From Algoriphagus marincola HL-49 (lineage in GTDB: Bacteria; Bacteroidota; Bacteroidia; Cytophagales; Cyclobacteriaceae), in NCBI GenBank assembly GCA_001314815.1, contig LJXT01000019.1, positions 1 through 38,047 of the forward strand: a stretch of DNA of 38,047 nt. Direction: 5' to 3'. The translations under genes were made by a program, and so were the position numbers. This document shows, piece after piece, positions 1 through 8,242 of the stretch (position 1 is the stretch's first letter; every line of letters starts with the position of its first letter). Below the pieces are notes generated by a model. It saw only the letters and a list, made by a program, of their open reading frames with translations, was not told where the DNA came from and ran no database searches.

Positions 1-494
1 GGTCCATAGGCCTACTCCCTCTTCTCCAATGATGTCGAATAGCTCAAGTGCACGACGAGACATGGTCTCTTCTTCTCGCTGTTCGGTTACATACCATTGC
101 ATGAAACTGAATGTTGCAAAATCCTTTACGGAGAAAGCATGGTCTACAATATTATTGATTGATTTAGTGACTTTGATTTCATGCTCAAGAATCAACTCAA
201 ATACTTCGCGGAGTGAATTGAAATTATGTCTGATTCCATTGATTTCGGGCTGAATCGCATGACCACCTGCCTCATTTACATATTGGAAGAGCTTCATCAT
301 GTGCATGCGCTCCTCGTCAGAATGGGTGTAAAGATATTTGGCAGCATTCTCATACCCCATCATATGGCACCAGGAAGCCATGGAGAGGTAATATGCTGAG
401 CTTTTACCTTCCATTTCAATTTGCTGGTTTAACAGCCGTTCGGTGTCGTGCAGCAAAGACCGCTGCAATGTGACTATTTCTCTTTCCTTCATGT
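1..494 (-). CDS. Ferritin, 3' end cut by the window edge
   Basis: Iron-storage ferritin, expected to form a cytosolic 24-mer that oxidises Fe(II) at a ferroxidase centre. I translated the minus strand from the ATG at 494-492. The reading frame stays open to the window edge and gives about 164 residues, against about 170-180 for bacterial ferritins, so only the last few residues are missing. Visible ferritin marks are the N-terminal helix with LLNQQIEMEGKSSAYYLSMA, where the E, the Y pair and the later DEERMHMMKL (E-R-x-H) supply ferroxidase ligands. Further on are the long helix ending ATFSFMQWYVTEQREEE and the tail GEEGVGLW. The 293 bases to the right, up to the next gene, are AT-rich and hold the divergent upstream regions of both genes; I see no clear promoter box there. 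Family assignment is firm. Confidence 0.93.
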
Positions 495-787
495 CTAATG
501 TTATTTAACGCAAATAAAACCAAACCATGATAAAGTAGTTTCAATTATTAATAAGTATTCCAAAATTTAGAATTGATATAATTAAAAATGAGATAAAATC
601 TTGGCTGTTTTAATCGAAATGATAAGGGTTCAGAATTGGTAAGGTAAATGTGTTCTTCCGACGTTTTTTTAGAGGTTTGATTTGATTTTTAGATAAGAGC
701 AAAATAAAAATTCAAGCTCAATAAGGATGGTTTTGATCTTAATCCTAAATTTATCCAGCAGAGACACGAAATTAAATCTTGTACTGA

Positions 788-1303
788 ATGGATAATTTTA
801 ATTTGCCAAAGAAAGGCGAATACCCCGCTTATTATGATCGATATTTAGGATTGGTTGAAAATCAAAACTATTGTGAACTAATCGAAAAGCAGGTAAATGA
901 CTTGATGGTTTTATTCAAGTCCAAATCAGAAGAATGGCCAAATCAACCCTATCAGGAAGGAAAATGGTCTCCAAAAGAGGTGCTGGGTCATGTAATAGAT
1001 ACTGAACGCATCATGACTTTCCGTGGGCTCTGCTTTGCAAGAGGAGAGCGCTCTGCTTTACCGGGTTTTGATCAAGACCCCTATGTGCTGAATGCACGCT
1101 TTGGTGCTGTACCTACAAAATTGCTTTTGGAGGATTTTTCAGCTTCCCGAAAAGCTTTGGTTTCTCTGATTCGGACCTTATCGGATGAAATGCTTGATTT
1201 TCCAGGTCAGGTGAATGGAAATCAAATGACCCCAAGGGCTTTATTTTGGATTATCCCCGGACATTTTATTCATCATTTGGATATATTAAAAACCCGCTAT
1301 TAA
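788..1303 (+). CDS. DinB-family (DinB_2/YfiT-like) metal-binding protein
   Basis: 171-residue protein of the DinB/YfiT four-helix-bundle superfamily, whose members bind a divalent metal through three histidines. Many act as thiol-dependent S-transferases or have no known substrate. The histidines fit the family: H68 in GHVIDTER on the second helix, and H159 with H163 in GHFIHHLDIL near the C-terminus (H-x3-H). The segment WSPKEVLGHVIDTERI is the usual DinB_2 signature. The start ATG at 788 directly follows an AT-rich leader. It is followed after one base by the PhzF-like gene, which in turn overlaps the channel gene, so the three are probably cotranscribed. The true substrate cannot be read from the sequence. 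Confidence 0.87.
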   Translation: MDNFNLPKKGEYPAYYDRYLGLVENQNYCELIEKQVNDLMVLFKSKSEEWPNQPYQEGKWSPKEVLGHVIDTERIMTFRGLCFARGERSALPGFDQDPYVLNARFGAVPTKLLLEDFSASRKALVSLIRTLSDEMLDFPGQVNGNQMTPRALFWIIPGHFIHHLDILKTRY

Positions 1304-1304
1304 A

Positions 1305-2105
1305 ATGAGATTAGAAATAGGCGTAGTTGATGCATTTACCGAAAAGCCCTTTTCCGGGAATCCAGCGGCTGTTTGTTTGTTGGAACATGACCTTTCCGAT
1401 GAATTGCGGCAAAATATAGCCATGGAAATGAACCTCAGCGAAACAGCCTTTGTGCAGCGAACTGATCGAGAAGGTCATTTTAATCTGCGTTGGTTTACCC
1501 CCACCTTGGAGATTGATCTTTGCGGGCATGCAACCCTCGCATCCTCATTTTGGATGCTTCGTAAAGGTTGGGCTAAAGAAAATGTGCCTATTCATTTCCA
1601 CACCATGAGTGGAGAGCTGATTGTAAACGGAAGTCATGATGGCTTGGAGATGAATTTTCCTTTGATTCCCACTGTCGAAGATCAACACCCATATTTTCAA
1701 AAGGAGCTATTTGGGAAGAAAATAGTCAAAGCCGCTCAATTGAATAAAAACTGGATTTTCGAATTGGAAAATGAGGATTCTATTCGGTCTCTTGAACCGG
1801 ATTTTATGCTAATTTCAAAGCATAGTGACGAGGGCTTTATTGTGACGTCTACCGGTCAGCAATATGATATTGTTTCTAGATTTTTCGGTCCCAATGTAGG
1901 TGTTCCCGAGGATCCCGTGACTGGTTTCGCGCACTGCGCTCTGATGGATTATTGGTATCAAAAAACCGGAAAGATGCAATTAAGGGCTTATCAAGCTAGT
2001 AGAAGAGGAGGGGAATTACATTTAGAAAAACATGATGATCGCGTGCTCATCAAAGGGAAGGCAGTTGTCGTTTATCAAGCTGAAATGGAATTGAAAAATG
2101 ACTGA
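1305..2105 (+). CDS. PhzF-family isomerase/epimerase
   Basis: 266-residue PhzF-superfamily protein (diaminopimelate-epimerase fold, two similar lobes). The first lobe opens with the typical VVDAFTEKPFSGNPAAVC and carries the conserved glutamate E46 in NLSETAFV, the general acid/base in PhzF. It continues with FTPTLEIDLCGHATLAS around residues 65-80. The second lobe has the paired signature EDPVTGFAHCAL. Length is normal for the family (about 260-300). PhzF itself acts in phenazine synthesis, but no phenazine genes are present, so this is one of the many orphan PhzF-like proteins and its substrate is unknown. It starts one base after the DinB-like stop and overlaps the channel gene by 8 bases, which suggests translational coupling. 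Confidence 0.92.
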   Translation: MRLEIGVVDAFTEKPFSGNPAAVCLLEHDLSDELRQNIAMEMNLSETAFVQRTDREGHFNLRWFTPTLEIDLCGHATLASSFWMLRKGWAKENVPIHFHTMSGELIVNGSHDGLEMNFPLIPTVEDQHPYFQKELFGKKIVKAAQLNKNWIFELENEDSIRSLEPDFMLISKHSDEGFIVTSTGQQYDIVSRFFGPNVGVPEDPVTGFAHCALMDYWYQKTGKMQLRAYQASRRGGELHLEKHDDRVLIKGKAVVVYQAEMELKND

Positions 2106-2802
2106 TCAAATACAATCCACTCGACGACCCATAAAAAGGTATTTCAGGCATTTCACAGACTATTGGCTGACAGATGCTAGTTTCAGCATATTACTTTTGG
2201 TTCTTTTATTCACCGTTTTTGTCTTACCAATATTAATCGAGTACGGTCATATCGACATGCTCTATGTAAACCTTGTCTTTCTTTTTTTATTTTTTACTGG
2301 AATCTGGTCTTCAAAAAAAAGGGTATTCATTTTTATCACTTCTGGCCTTTTCTTTACCCAATTGGGATTAAGACTTTTGCGTTTTAGTGATTTTCCTGTA
2401 GAATTCTATCTCCTAGAAAGAATTGTAGGTATACTTAATATGATGATATTTATTTTATTGAATATCAGCTTATTGTTTCGTGACAGAGAAGTCAATCTAT
2501 ATCGTGTAATCGGAGCTATTAATGTTTATTTAAGTGTAGCAATTTTAGGAGCTTTCGTATTTGAAATTATTCATCTAACAACCGGCTCTAGTATAGCAGG
2601 GGGCGACAGAGCTCTATTAGGTTTGGATGATGATTTTGCCGAATATATTTACTTCAGCATGGTTTCCTTGACTACAGTAGGCTTTGGTGATCTTTACCCA
2701 ATCAACATCATGTCAAAAATGCTTTCTGTCTTTCTTTCCACTGTCGGCATCTTGTATCCTGCCGTGGTGATTGCGAAGTTGGTTGGGGAATCAAGACGAT
2801 AG
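2098..2802 (+). CDS. Voltage-gated-like potassium channel (6-TM, no RCK domain)
   Basis: 234-residue inner-membrane ion channel. Six hydrophobic stretches are visible at about residues 29-48, 53-71, 76-94, 108-128, 137-160 and 207-228. The selectivity filter TTVGFGD (192-198) lies in a pore loop between the last two, as in the Ion_trans_2 pore module. The fourth segment has few arginines, so voltage sensing is doubtful. There is no cytosolic RCK/TrkA domain, and the chain ends shortly after the last helix. The ATG lies inside the 3' end of the PhzF gene (8-base overlap), making it the third gene of that unit. Potassium selectivity follows from the filter motif; physiological role is not visible. 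Confidence 0.9.
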   Translation: MTDQIQSTRRPIKRYFRHFTDYWLTDASFSILLLVLLFTVFVLPILIEYGHIDMLYVNLVFLFLFFTGIWSSKKRVFIFITSGLFFTQLGLRLLRFSDFPVEFYLLERIVGILNMMIFILLNISLLFRDREVNLYRVIGAINVYLSVAILGAFVFEIIHLTTGSSIAGGDRALLGLDDDFAEYIYFSMVSLTTVGFGDLYPINIMSKMLSVFLSTVGILYPAVVIAKLVGESRR

Positions 2803-2824
2803 TTTCCATTAGTGTAAAAATGAA

Positions 2825-2853
2825 TTTGCAATAAAAGATCAATCCTTATTTTG
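2825..2853 (+). promoter_or_regulatory. Candidate Bacteroidota promoter of the S10 peptidase gene
   Basis: TTTG at 2825-2828, 17 bases, then TTATTTTG at 2846-2853. This approximates the Bacteroidota primary-sigma consensus TTTG-N19-TAnnTTTG with one mismatch in the -7 box and a short spacer. It lies 19 bases upstream of the ATG at 2873. Pattern match only. Confidence 0.35.
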
Positions 2854-2872
2854 AGGTTCAAATGACCTATTT

Positions 2873-4354
2873 ATGAAAAAACAATTACTCATAATCCTTT
2901 TTGCATCCATTTGCCACATTGGCTGGGCGCAAGAAATTCGTAAACTACCTGTAGAAACGAAAGTTGAGAAGCAGGCCGAGGTGACCATCAAAGGAAAGCG
3001 TGTTCCTTATAAATCAACAGCTGGAACACAGCCTGTCTGGGATGAAAACGGTGATCCGATTGCTTCATTATTCTACACTTTTTATGAAAGAACGGATGTC
3101 AGTGATAAGTCCAAGCGTCCCCTAGTAATCTCCTTTAATGGAGGTCCTGGTTCTGCATCGATTTGGATGCACTTGGCTTATACTGGGCCTGTTTTACTTA
3201 AAATTGATGATGAAGGGTACCCAGTTCAACCTTACGGGACTAAGTCAAACCCTCATTCCATTCTGGATGTAGCTGATATCGTCTATGTAGACCCTGTGAA
3301 TACCGGTTATTCTAGAATTCTAAACGAAGAAACTCCACGATCAACCTTCTTTGGTATTAATTCCGACATCAAATATCTAGCAGATTGGGTCAATACTTTT
3401 GTTACCAGACAAAATCGCTGGGCTTCGCCAAAATATCTAATTGGAGAAAGTTATGGTACCACGCGAGTTGCTGGTCTGGTTTCACAGCTTCAGAATTCAC
3501 ACTGGATGTATTTCAACGGGGTGATTTTGGTTTCACCAACCGATATGGGAATTGAAAGAGGTGGACCGGTGAAAATGGCGAACTACTTCCCTTATTATGC
3601 GGCGACCGCTTGGTATCATGGACAGCTTCCATCTGATTTGCAAAGCAAGGATTTGGATGAAATCATTCCAGAAGTGGAGAAATTTGCCGTTGAGGAGGCT
3701 CTTCCAGCCATGGTCAAAGGAGGAAGCCTTTCTGTATCAGAAAAGGATGCAATGGCTACTAAAATGGCTCGGTATTCCGGTCTTGATAAAGAGGTTTTTC
3801 TTTCCAATAACTTAATGGTTGGAACAAGCCTATTCTGGAAAGAACTTCTACGCGATGAAGGTATGACGGTGGGTCGTCTGGACAGCCGCTACAAAGGTTT
3901 CGATCGAATGGAGGCAGGAGTTCGATATGATTTCGATCCAGCATTGACTAGCTGGAATCATGCTTTTGCTCCGGCTTTTAATCATTATGCTAAAAACGTC
4001 TTGGGCTTCGAAACTGACCTAACCTACAATCTATTTGGACCTGTTCATCCTTGGGATCGTTCGAATGAGACCACGGGATATGATTTGGGGCAGGCAATGC
4101 GTCAAAATCCTTACTTGCACTTGATGGTTCAGTCAGGATACTTTGATGGAGGTACTGACTTCTTCAATGCTAAATATAGCCTTTGGCACATCGATCCAAA
4201 TGGAAAAATGGCGGATCGAATATCATTCAAAGGTTACCGATCAGGCCATATGATGTATTTGAGAGCTGAAGACTTGGCAACATCCAATGAGGATATTCGG
4301 CAGTTTATTCAAAACTCCATGGTTGAGGAAGGCATCCCAGCCAAATACGATTAA
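2873..4354 (+). CDS. Secreted S10-family serine carboxypeptidase-like protein
   Basis: 493-residue exported alpha/beta-hydrolase of peptidase family S10. Residues 1-19 form a clear Sec signal peptide ending before the Q of GWAQ. Conserved S10 blocks are SFNGGPGSAS at 87-96 (oxyanion hole), the nucleophile S193 in GESYGT, an acid candidate in QSGYFDGGTDFF, and a catalytic-His candidate in RSGHMMYL near the C-terminus. Related bacterial proteins are about 490-510 residues, so it is full length. S10 carboxypeptidases normally work at acidic pH on peptide C-termini; whether these bacterial periplasmic members do so is not established from sequence. It stands alone between a candidate promoter and a strong terminator, so it is probably monocistronic. 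Confidence 0.92.
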   Translation: MKKQLLIILFASICHIGWAQEIRKLPVETKVEKQAEVTIKGKRVPYKSTAGTQPVWDENGDPIASLFYTFYERTDVSDKSKRPLVISFNGGPGSASIWMHLAYTGPVLLKIDDEGYPVQPYGTKSNPHSILDVADIVYVDPVNTGYSRILNEETPRSTFFGINSDIKYLADWVNTFVTRQNRWASPKYLIGESYGTTRVAGLVSQLQNSHWMYFNGVILVSPTDMGIERGGPVKMANYFPYYAATAWYHGQLPSDLQSKDLDEIIPEVEKFAVEEALPAMVKGGSLSVSEKDAMATKMARYSGLDKEVFLSNNLMVGTSLFWKELLRDEGMTVGRLDSRYKGFDRMEAGVRYDFDPALTSWNHAFAPAFNHYAKNVLGFETDLTYNLFGPVHPWDRSNETTGYDLGQAMRQNPYLHLMVQSGYFDGGTDFFNAKYSLWHIDPNGKMADRISFKGYRSGHMMYLRAEDLATSNEDIRQFIQNSMVEEGIPAKYD

Positions 4355-4380
4355 ATTGATTTTAATACTGCAAATTATGA

Positions 4381-4425
4381 GCTTGAGTGCTAGTCAAAGT
4401 TGATTTAAGCACTCAAGCTTTTTTT
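4381..4425 (+). terminator. Rho-independent terminator after the S10 gene
   Basis: Perfect 11-bp stem GCTTGAGTGCT (4381-4391) with AGCACTCAAGC (4408-4418), a 16-base loop and a seven-T tract at 4419-4425. The T tract lies only on the plus-strand side, so it serves the S10 gene and not the convergent gluQ. Confidence 0.85.
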
Positions 4426-4437
4426 ATTCAAACCTTT

Positions 4438-5316
4438 TCAAAAAGCTAATGCTGCCTTAAACTCATCAAAGTTTCTAATAGGCTTTTCTACTTGCATCAT
4501 TTTTCCCAGTAAGTGATAAACTTCTTCCAGACTTTTCCCGCTCTTTCGCAAGAATTGGATGGAAGTAGATCCATCTGACTTTGCAAGTTTCTTTCCATCT
4601 GGACCCTTTAGAATGGGATGATGATAAAAACTCACTTTTTCAAAAGCTGCATCCTTCAGGCTTTTGGCCAAAAAGACCTGTGCTAAACTGGAATTGTAAA
4701 GATCTTTTCCTCTTACGATAAGGTCAACACCATAATGTGTATCATCAATAACCGATGTCAATTGATAGGCGGGCATTTCGTCCTTTTTTCGAACGATGAA
4801 AAAAGCCACATCTTCAGGCAGAACCTCCTCTTTTGATTTCCCATGGATATCCTGAATCTTAACCAGTTCATCTTCAAAGGTATTAATTCGCCATGCAGCT
4901 TCCTTTTTGGTTTTGGAGATATTTCTATCCAAGCAATGTCCCAGATAGTAGCCTGAAGAGTTCATTTGGGAGATTTTCTTGCGAGAACAGGTACAAGAAA
5001 AAAGGCAGCCTTCGGTCCAAAGCTTTTCCAGAGCTTCTCGATACAAATCAAGACGGTTTAGCTGTGTCCAATTGACCAAAAAATCCTCAGGTCCTTTGGG
5101 CCCCAAATCGTAGCTGATTTCCAAAAAGTCCAAAGTCTCAAAAATATCAGCCAGATATTCCATTCGAAATCGCTCTCGATCCAAATCATCTATTCGAAGA
5201 AGGATTTTCGCACCTGATTTTTCTGCCAAAGCTTTGGTCACCAAAAAAGAATAAGCATTGCCAAGGTGAAGATAACCGCTGGGAGTGGGAGCGATACGGG
5301 TGAGTTTGAAATTCAT
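4438..5316 (-). CDS. gluQ: Glutamyl-Q tRNA(Asp) synthetase-like protein
   Basis: 292-residue class-I synthetase catalytic core with no anticodon-binding domain, the hallmark of GluQ-RS. That enzyme activates glutamate and attaches it to the queuosine base at position 34 of tRNA(Asp) rather than to the tRNA end. The HIGH-type motif is PTPSGYLHLGN (11-20) and the KMSKS-type motif is KKLAKSDGS. The GluQ zinc site is visible as C108-x-C110, Y124 and C128. The usual length is about 290-310. Both start (5316) and end are clean. It reads away from the adjacent lipoprotein gene, with only 30 bases between the two starts. The main alternative, a discriminating GluRS, is ruled out by length. Confidence 0.9.
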   Translation of the reverse strand: MNFKLTRIAPTPSGYLHLGNAYSFLVTKALAEKSGAKILLRIDDLDRERFRMEYLADIFETLDFLEISYDLGPKGPEDFLVNWTQLNRLDLYREALEKLWTEGCLFSCTCSRKKISQMNSSGYYLGHCLDRNISKTKKEAAWRINTFEDELVKIQDIHGKSKEEVLPEDVAFFIVRKKDEMPAYQLTSVIDDTHYGVDLIVRGKDLYNSSLAQVFLAKSLKDAAFEKVSFYHHPILKGPDGKKLAKSDGSTSIQFLRKSGKSLEEVYHLLGKMMQVEKPIRNFDEFKAALAF

Positions 5317-5346
5317 GAGGTAAAAATACGTACCTTAAAACAAAAA

Positions 5347-6012
5347 ATGCGTGCATTAATTTGTCTTTGTACAGTTTTGATTTTTTCATGCTCTTCGCGA
5401 CAAAACGACGAATGGACAGGCCCGCAGCTGATTCAAAAGTCCATTCAATTTCATGACCCAGCAGGAAATTGGGCTAAATTCAAAGGGACATTGGAAATCG
5501 AGGATAGTCTTCCGGCAGATCGTCCACCACGGAAGTATGCAGTTTCTTTTGACAACGAGCTTTCAAAGGTTATCTACCGAAAAGATGATCTTCATTTTAT
5601 TGTTTGGAATGATTCAGTCCAAGTTTTCGAGGGGGAAATAGATCAAGACCGGGCTATCATGCTTCGAAATTATTACTCCTATCTGTGGGGGCTTCCCATG
5701 AAACTTCAGGATCCAAATACCATAATCGAAAAAGAAATAAAAACCGAGGTTTTGAATGGAGTAGACTATTGGGTAGTAAGGGTGCCTTATGAAAAAGATG
5801 TTTGGTATTTCTATTTGGACAAAGAAAGTTTTGAGATGAAAGCTTACAAGTTTTACCAAGATGAGGCTGCCCAAAAAGGAGAAATTATCTATCTAGATGG
5901 CCTTTTAGAAGTTTCAGACATGAAAATCCCAAAAGCGCGAGCTTGGTATAGAACTGAGAAAAATGAGTTTCTTGGGACTGATATTTTGGTGAAGGCCTCA
6001 GAAGGAGCTTAA
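5347..6012 (+). CDS. DUF6503-like lipoprotein
   Basis: 221-residue lipoprotein. I chose the ATG at 5347 over an in-frame upstream start because it gives a proper signal peptide, MRALICLCTVLIFSC, with lipobox LIFS-C. The upstream extension would overlap gluQ antisense and hide the signal. The mature part has the pattern SIQFHDPAGNWAKFKGTLEI, repeated beta-like strands and WYRTEKNEFLGTDIL at the end. This resembles the Bacteroidota DUF6503 family, which probably folds as a LolA/LppX-like half-barrel (inference). Function is unknown. A second exported protein starts 52 bases downstream on the same strand, so the two may be cotranscribed. Confidence 0.75.
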   Translation: MRALICLCTVLIFSCSSRQNDEWTGPQLIQKSIQFHDPAGNWAKFKGTLEIEDSLPADRPPRKYAVSFDNELSKVIYRKDDLHFIVWNDSVQVFEGEIDQDRAIMLRNYYSYLWGLPMKLQDPNTIIEKEIKTEVLNGVDYWVVRVPYEKDVWYFYLDKESFEMKAYKFYQDEAAQKGEIIYLDGLLEVSDMKIPKARAWYRTEKNEFLGTDILVKASEGA

Positions 6013-6063
6013 GTTCTTTTAACGGAGATTATTTTATGATAGTCTGAGCTAGGCTTATTTTCG

Positions 6064-6804
6064 TTGGTGATTCGTTTTATCTTTTTTCTTTTCGCCTATT
6101 TCCTAGTGCTTTCTTCCTTGGCACAGCGCACCTATTCTGGCAATATCATCGATAGTCAGGACAAAGGTTTCTTGGAGGGAGTGAAGGTGCAATCTGTAAG
6201 TTCTGGCGAAGAAGTATTGAGTAATAGCAGAGGTTATTTTTCTATTTCCGCATTTCTGGGTGATACCTTGGTTTTTTCCTTTCCCGGATTTATTTCACAG
6301 CGTCAAGCTTTAAGCTCTGAGTTCTTTTTGATGATAGAATTGCAAGACAAAGCTCGATTTCTTCCCACTTTTGAAGTAAAGGGGAGTAATTACTCGTATA
6401 GCTTTAAAGACGGTAGGCTAATAATCCTAGATGAAAATAGAGCCAAAACTCCTTCCCGGAAAGGGGAGGTCATCGCTACTCCGATGGATAATGGCGATGG
6501 CATAGGAGGGATGGTGATCAGCGGTCCGATATCTTATTTTACCAGAAAGGCTCGCCGCGCTCGAGCGTATGAACGAAAAAAACAATGGCTGGAGAGAAGA
6601 GCCGGGTACTACGAGGTGATAGATTCTGATACGACACGTATCCAATTGATGGAAAAGTATGAATTAAGCCGTGAAGACTGGGATCAACTAGTCATTCGCT
6701 TTAATCAATTCCATCAACAACATGAATTTTTGGATTGGCCGGAAAGCCGGGTCCGAAAAAGCCTAGAGGAATTTATTCAGATCGAAAGGTCGTTCTTTGA
6801 TTAG
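6064..6804 (+). CDS. Exported protein with carboxypeptidase-regulatory-like domain
   Basis: About 245 residues. There is no usable ATG: the nearest upstream one runs into a stop, so translation starts at TTG 6064 or GTG 6067. Either gives the hydrophobic signal segment RFIFFLFAYFLVLSSLAQ. Residues about 20-90 match a CarboxypepD_reg-like beta-sandwich: RTYSGNIIDSQDKGFLEGVKV, then a GDTLVFSFPGF block. In Bacteroidota this module is often found at the head of TonB receptors or alone. The C-terminal half is basic and helical (YFTRKARRARAYERKKQWLERR) with no motif I recognise. The last four bases overlap the convergent DUF4442 gene. Function unknown. Confidence 0.72.
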   Translation: MVIRFIFFLFAYFLVLSSLAQRTYSGNIIDSQDKGFLEGVKVQSVSSGEEVLSNSRGYFSISAFLGDTLVFSFPGFISQRQALSSEFFLMIELQDKARFLPTFEVKGSNYSYSFKDGRLIILDENRAKTPSRKGEVIATPMDNGDGIGGMVISGPISYFTRKARRARAYERKKQWLERRAGYYEVIDSDTTRIQLMEKYELSREDWDQLVIRFNQFHQQHEFLDWPESRVRKSLEEFIQIERSFFD

Positions 6805-7307
6805 CTTTTGCGCTTGAAGGACCAGGTCACATAGAATCTAGCGACCACTTCTCCTGACTCAGAAGTTCCAGTAGAAATCATAGTCAGTTGTGCAGTATCA
6901 TTCACATTTAGTGAATCAATGAGCTGAAAAAGCTCCCTGCCTTGATCACAAGAAAAAGTGATTTTCTGATTCGCTTTTTTATGGTATTCAGCACGAAAAT
7001 CAACTACCAGCATACTGAATTTACCTTTTCCAGCAAGTGCCAATTGACATAAAGCACCGGTACTCAACTCTGCTGCACCAGCCAAAGCTGCAAAATAAAT
7101 TGATTTGAATGGGTTTTGAGATCGCCAGAAATAAGGAATGGTTACTTGACATTTTTCCCCAGTCAACTCCCTGATTCTTAATCTCCAAAAGACTGCAGAT
7201 GGAAGTTTTGCTAACATCGCAAACCAGAATATCAGCGGACTTCGCATCTTCTTTTGATAATCTTTCGCTTTCTCGTTAAGGATGATTTCTTGCGTCTGAG
7301 TTTCCAT
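6801..7307 (-). CDS. DUF4442 hotdog-fold protein
   Basis: 168-residue cytosolic protein of the DUF4442 group within the hotdog (thioesterase) superfamily. The segment PYFWRSQNPFKSIYFAALAGAAELSTG at about residues 59-85 matches the N-x-x-S-x-x-F-A-A-x-x-x-A-A-E motif of this group. The following strands (FSMLVVDFRAEYHKKA) fit a hotdog sheet. A thioesterase-like role on acyl-CoA is suggested by the fold, but no substrate or catalytic residue is established. It overlaps the preceding convergent gene by four bases at the stop codons and diverges from the M48 gene. Confidence 0.8.
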   Translation of the reverse strand: METQTQEIILNEKAKDYQKKMRSPLIFWFAMLAKLPSAVFWRLRIRELTGEKCQVTIPYFWRSQNPFKSIYFAALAGAAELSTGALCQLALAGKGKFSMLVVDFRAEYHKKANQKITFSCDQGRELFQLIDSLNVNDTAQLTMISTGTSESGEVVARFYVTWSFKRKS

Positions 7308-7335
7308 TTTTGAAATTTTTCTGAAGTTAATAAAA

Positions 7336-7366
7336 TTTGAAATGCTTGGTAATCTTGGTATCTTTT
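7336..7366 (+). promoter_or_regulatory. Bacteroidota-type promoter of the M48 gene
   Basis: TTTG at 7336-7339, exactly 19 bases, then TATCTTTT at 7359-7366. This fits the Bacteroidota consensus TTTG-N19-TAnnTTTG with a single mismatch at the last base. The start codon at 7395 lies 28 bases downstream. Confidence 0.6.
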
Positions 7367-7394
7367 TTGAGTTTTATCATAAAAAAATGTTTCT

Positions 7395-8195
7395 ATGAAG
7401 CGAATTATTGCAGTCCTTCTGACAGGACTATTTTTCTATGCTTGTGCTACTGTACCCTTGACGGGCCGAAAGCAACTTGCAGTGGTTTCCAGTGAAGAAA
7501 TCCAGCCTCTTGTCAATGAACAATACGATGCGACAAAAAAAGAGTCGAAAGTTCTCACGAATACTCCTGATGGCCAAAAAGTAGTGCGTGTTGGAGAGAG
7601 GATAGCAAGGGCTGTGGAATCTTATCTTATCGAAAAGGGTTATTCGGGTATAGTTGAGACATTTGATTGGGAATTCAACTTGCTTGAATCTGAGCAGGTA
7701 AATGCTTGGTGTATGCCTGGTGGGAAAGTTGCTTTCTACACGGGAATTATGCCGATTTGCGAGGACGAAACGGGCATAGCCGTAGTCATGGGCCACGAGG
7801 TAGCACATGCTGTTGCTTCTCACTCTAGAGAGCGGATGTCTAATGGGATGTTGCAGCAATTTGGAATGAGTGTTCTTTCCACAGCTTTGAGTCAAAATCC
7901 CACACTTACCAATCAATTATTACTTCAATCAGTAGGAATGGGTTCAGAAGTGGGGATGCTTGCTTTTTCCAGGAAACATGAATTGGAAGCGGATGAGTTG
8001 GGTTTGATTTTTATGGCTTTAGCAGGTTATGACCCGCGAGAGGCTCCTGTATTTTGGGAGCGAATGAGCGCAGCAGGAGGAGAAGCTCCACCGGAATTTT
8101 TATCAACACACCCTGGTCCAGATCGAAGAATCGAACAACTTCAAGCAAACATGCCAAAGGCAATGGAGTACTACGAGGCAAGTCAAAAGCAGTAG
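7395..8195 (+). CDS. M48-family lipoprotein metalloprotease
   Basis: 266-residue zinc metalloprotease related to LoiP/BepA/Oma1, expected to be anchored by lipid in the periplasm and to take part in envelope protein quality control. Lipobox FFYA-C17 follows a hydrophobic signal. The zinc site is H134-E-V-A-H138 with E196 in HELEAD (E-x-x-A-D pattern) as third ligand. The conserved WEFNLLESEQVNAWCMPGGKVAFYTG block and the late STHPGPDRRIEQL block are both present. Unlike BepA, it has no C-terminal TPR domain, so it is closer to LoiP. It is preceded by a good Bacteroidota promoter and closed by a terminator, suggesting a monocistronic gene. Confidence 0.93.
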   Translation: MKRIIAVLLTGLFFYACATVPLTGRKQLAVVSSEEIQPLVNEQYDATKKESKVLTNTPDGQKVVRVGERIARAVESYLIEKGYSGIVETFDWEFNLLESEQVNAWCMPGGKVAFYTGIMPICEDETGIAVVMGHEVAHAVASHSRERMSNGMLQQFGMSVLSTALSQNPTLTNQLLLQSVGMGSEVGMLAFSRKHELEADELGLIFMALAGYDPREAPVFWERMSAAGGEAPPEFLSTHPGPDRRIEQLQANMPKAMEYYEASQKQ

Positions 8196-8204
8196 TCAAA
8201 AAAC

Positions 8205-8239
8205 AAAAAAGCCGATTTCATTAAGAAATCGGCTTTTTT
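8205..8239. terminator. Two-way terminator between M48 and exonuclease genes
   Basis: Stem GCCGATTTC (8211-8219) with GAAATCGGC (8225-8233), a five-base loop, an A tract on the left and a T tract on the right. It can therefore stop transcription from both convergent genes. Confidence 0.87.
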
Positions 8240-8242
8240 GTT

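Noticed and set aside
1305-2105. Phenazine biosynthesis gene
   Set aside because: Only the PhzF family is represented; none of phzA-E or G is present, so no phenazine pathway is claimed.
4381-4425. Inverted repeat as possible operator or mobile-element end
   Set aside because: The stem is followed by a seven-T tract directly after a stop codon; a terminator explains it fully.
7428-7916. 162-codon minus-strand open frame inside the M48 gene
   Set aside because: Antisense to a gene with full catalytic motifs; composition (many H, R, S, C) is that of a shadow frame and it matches no family.
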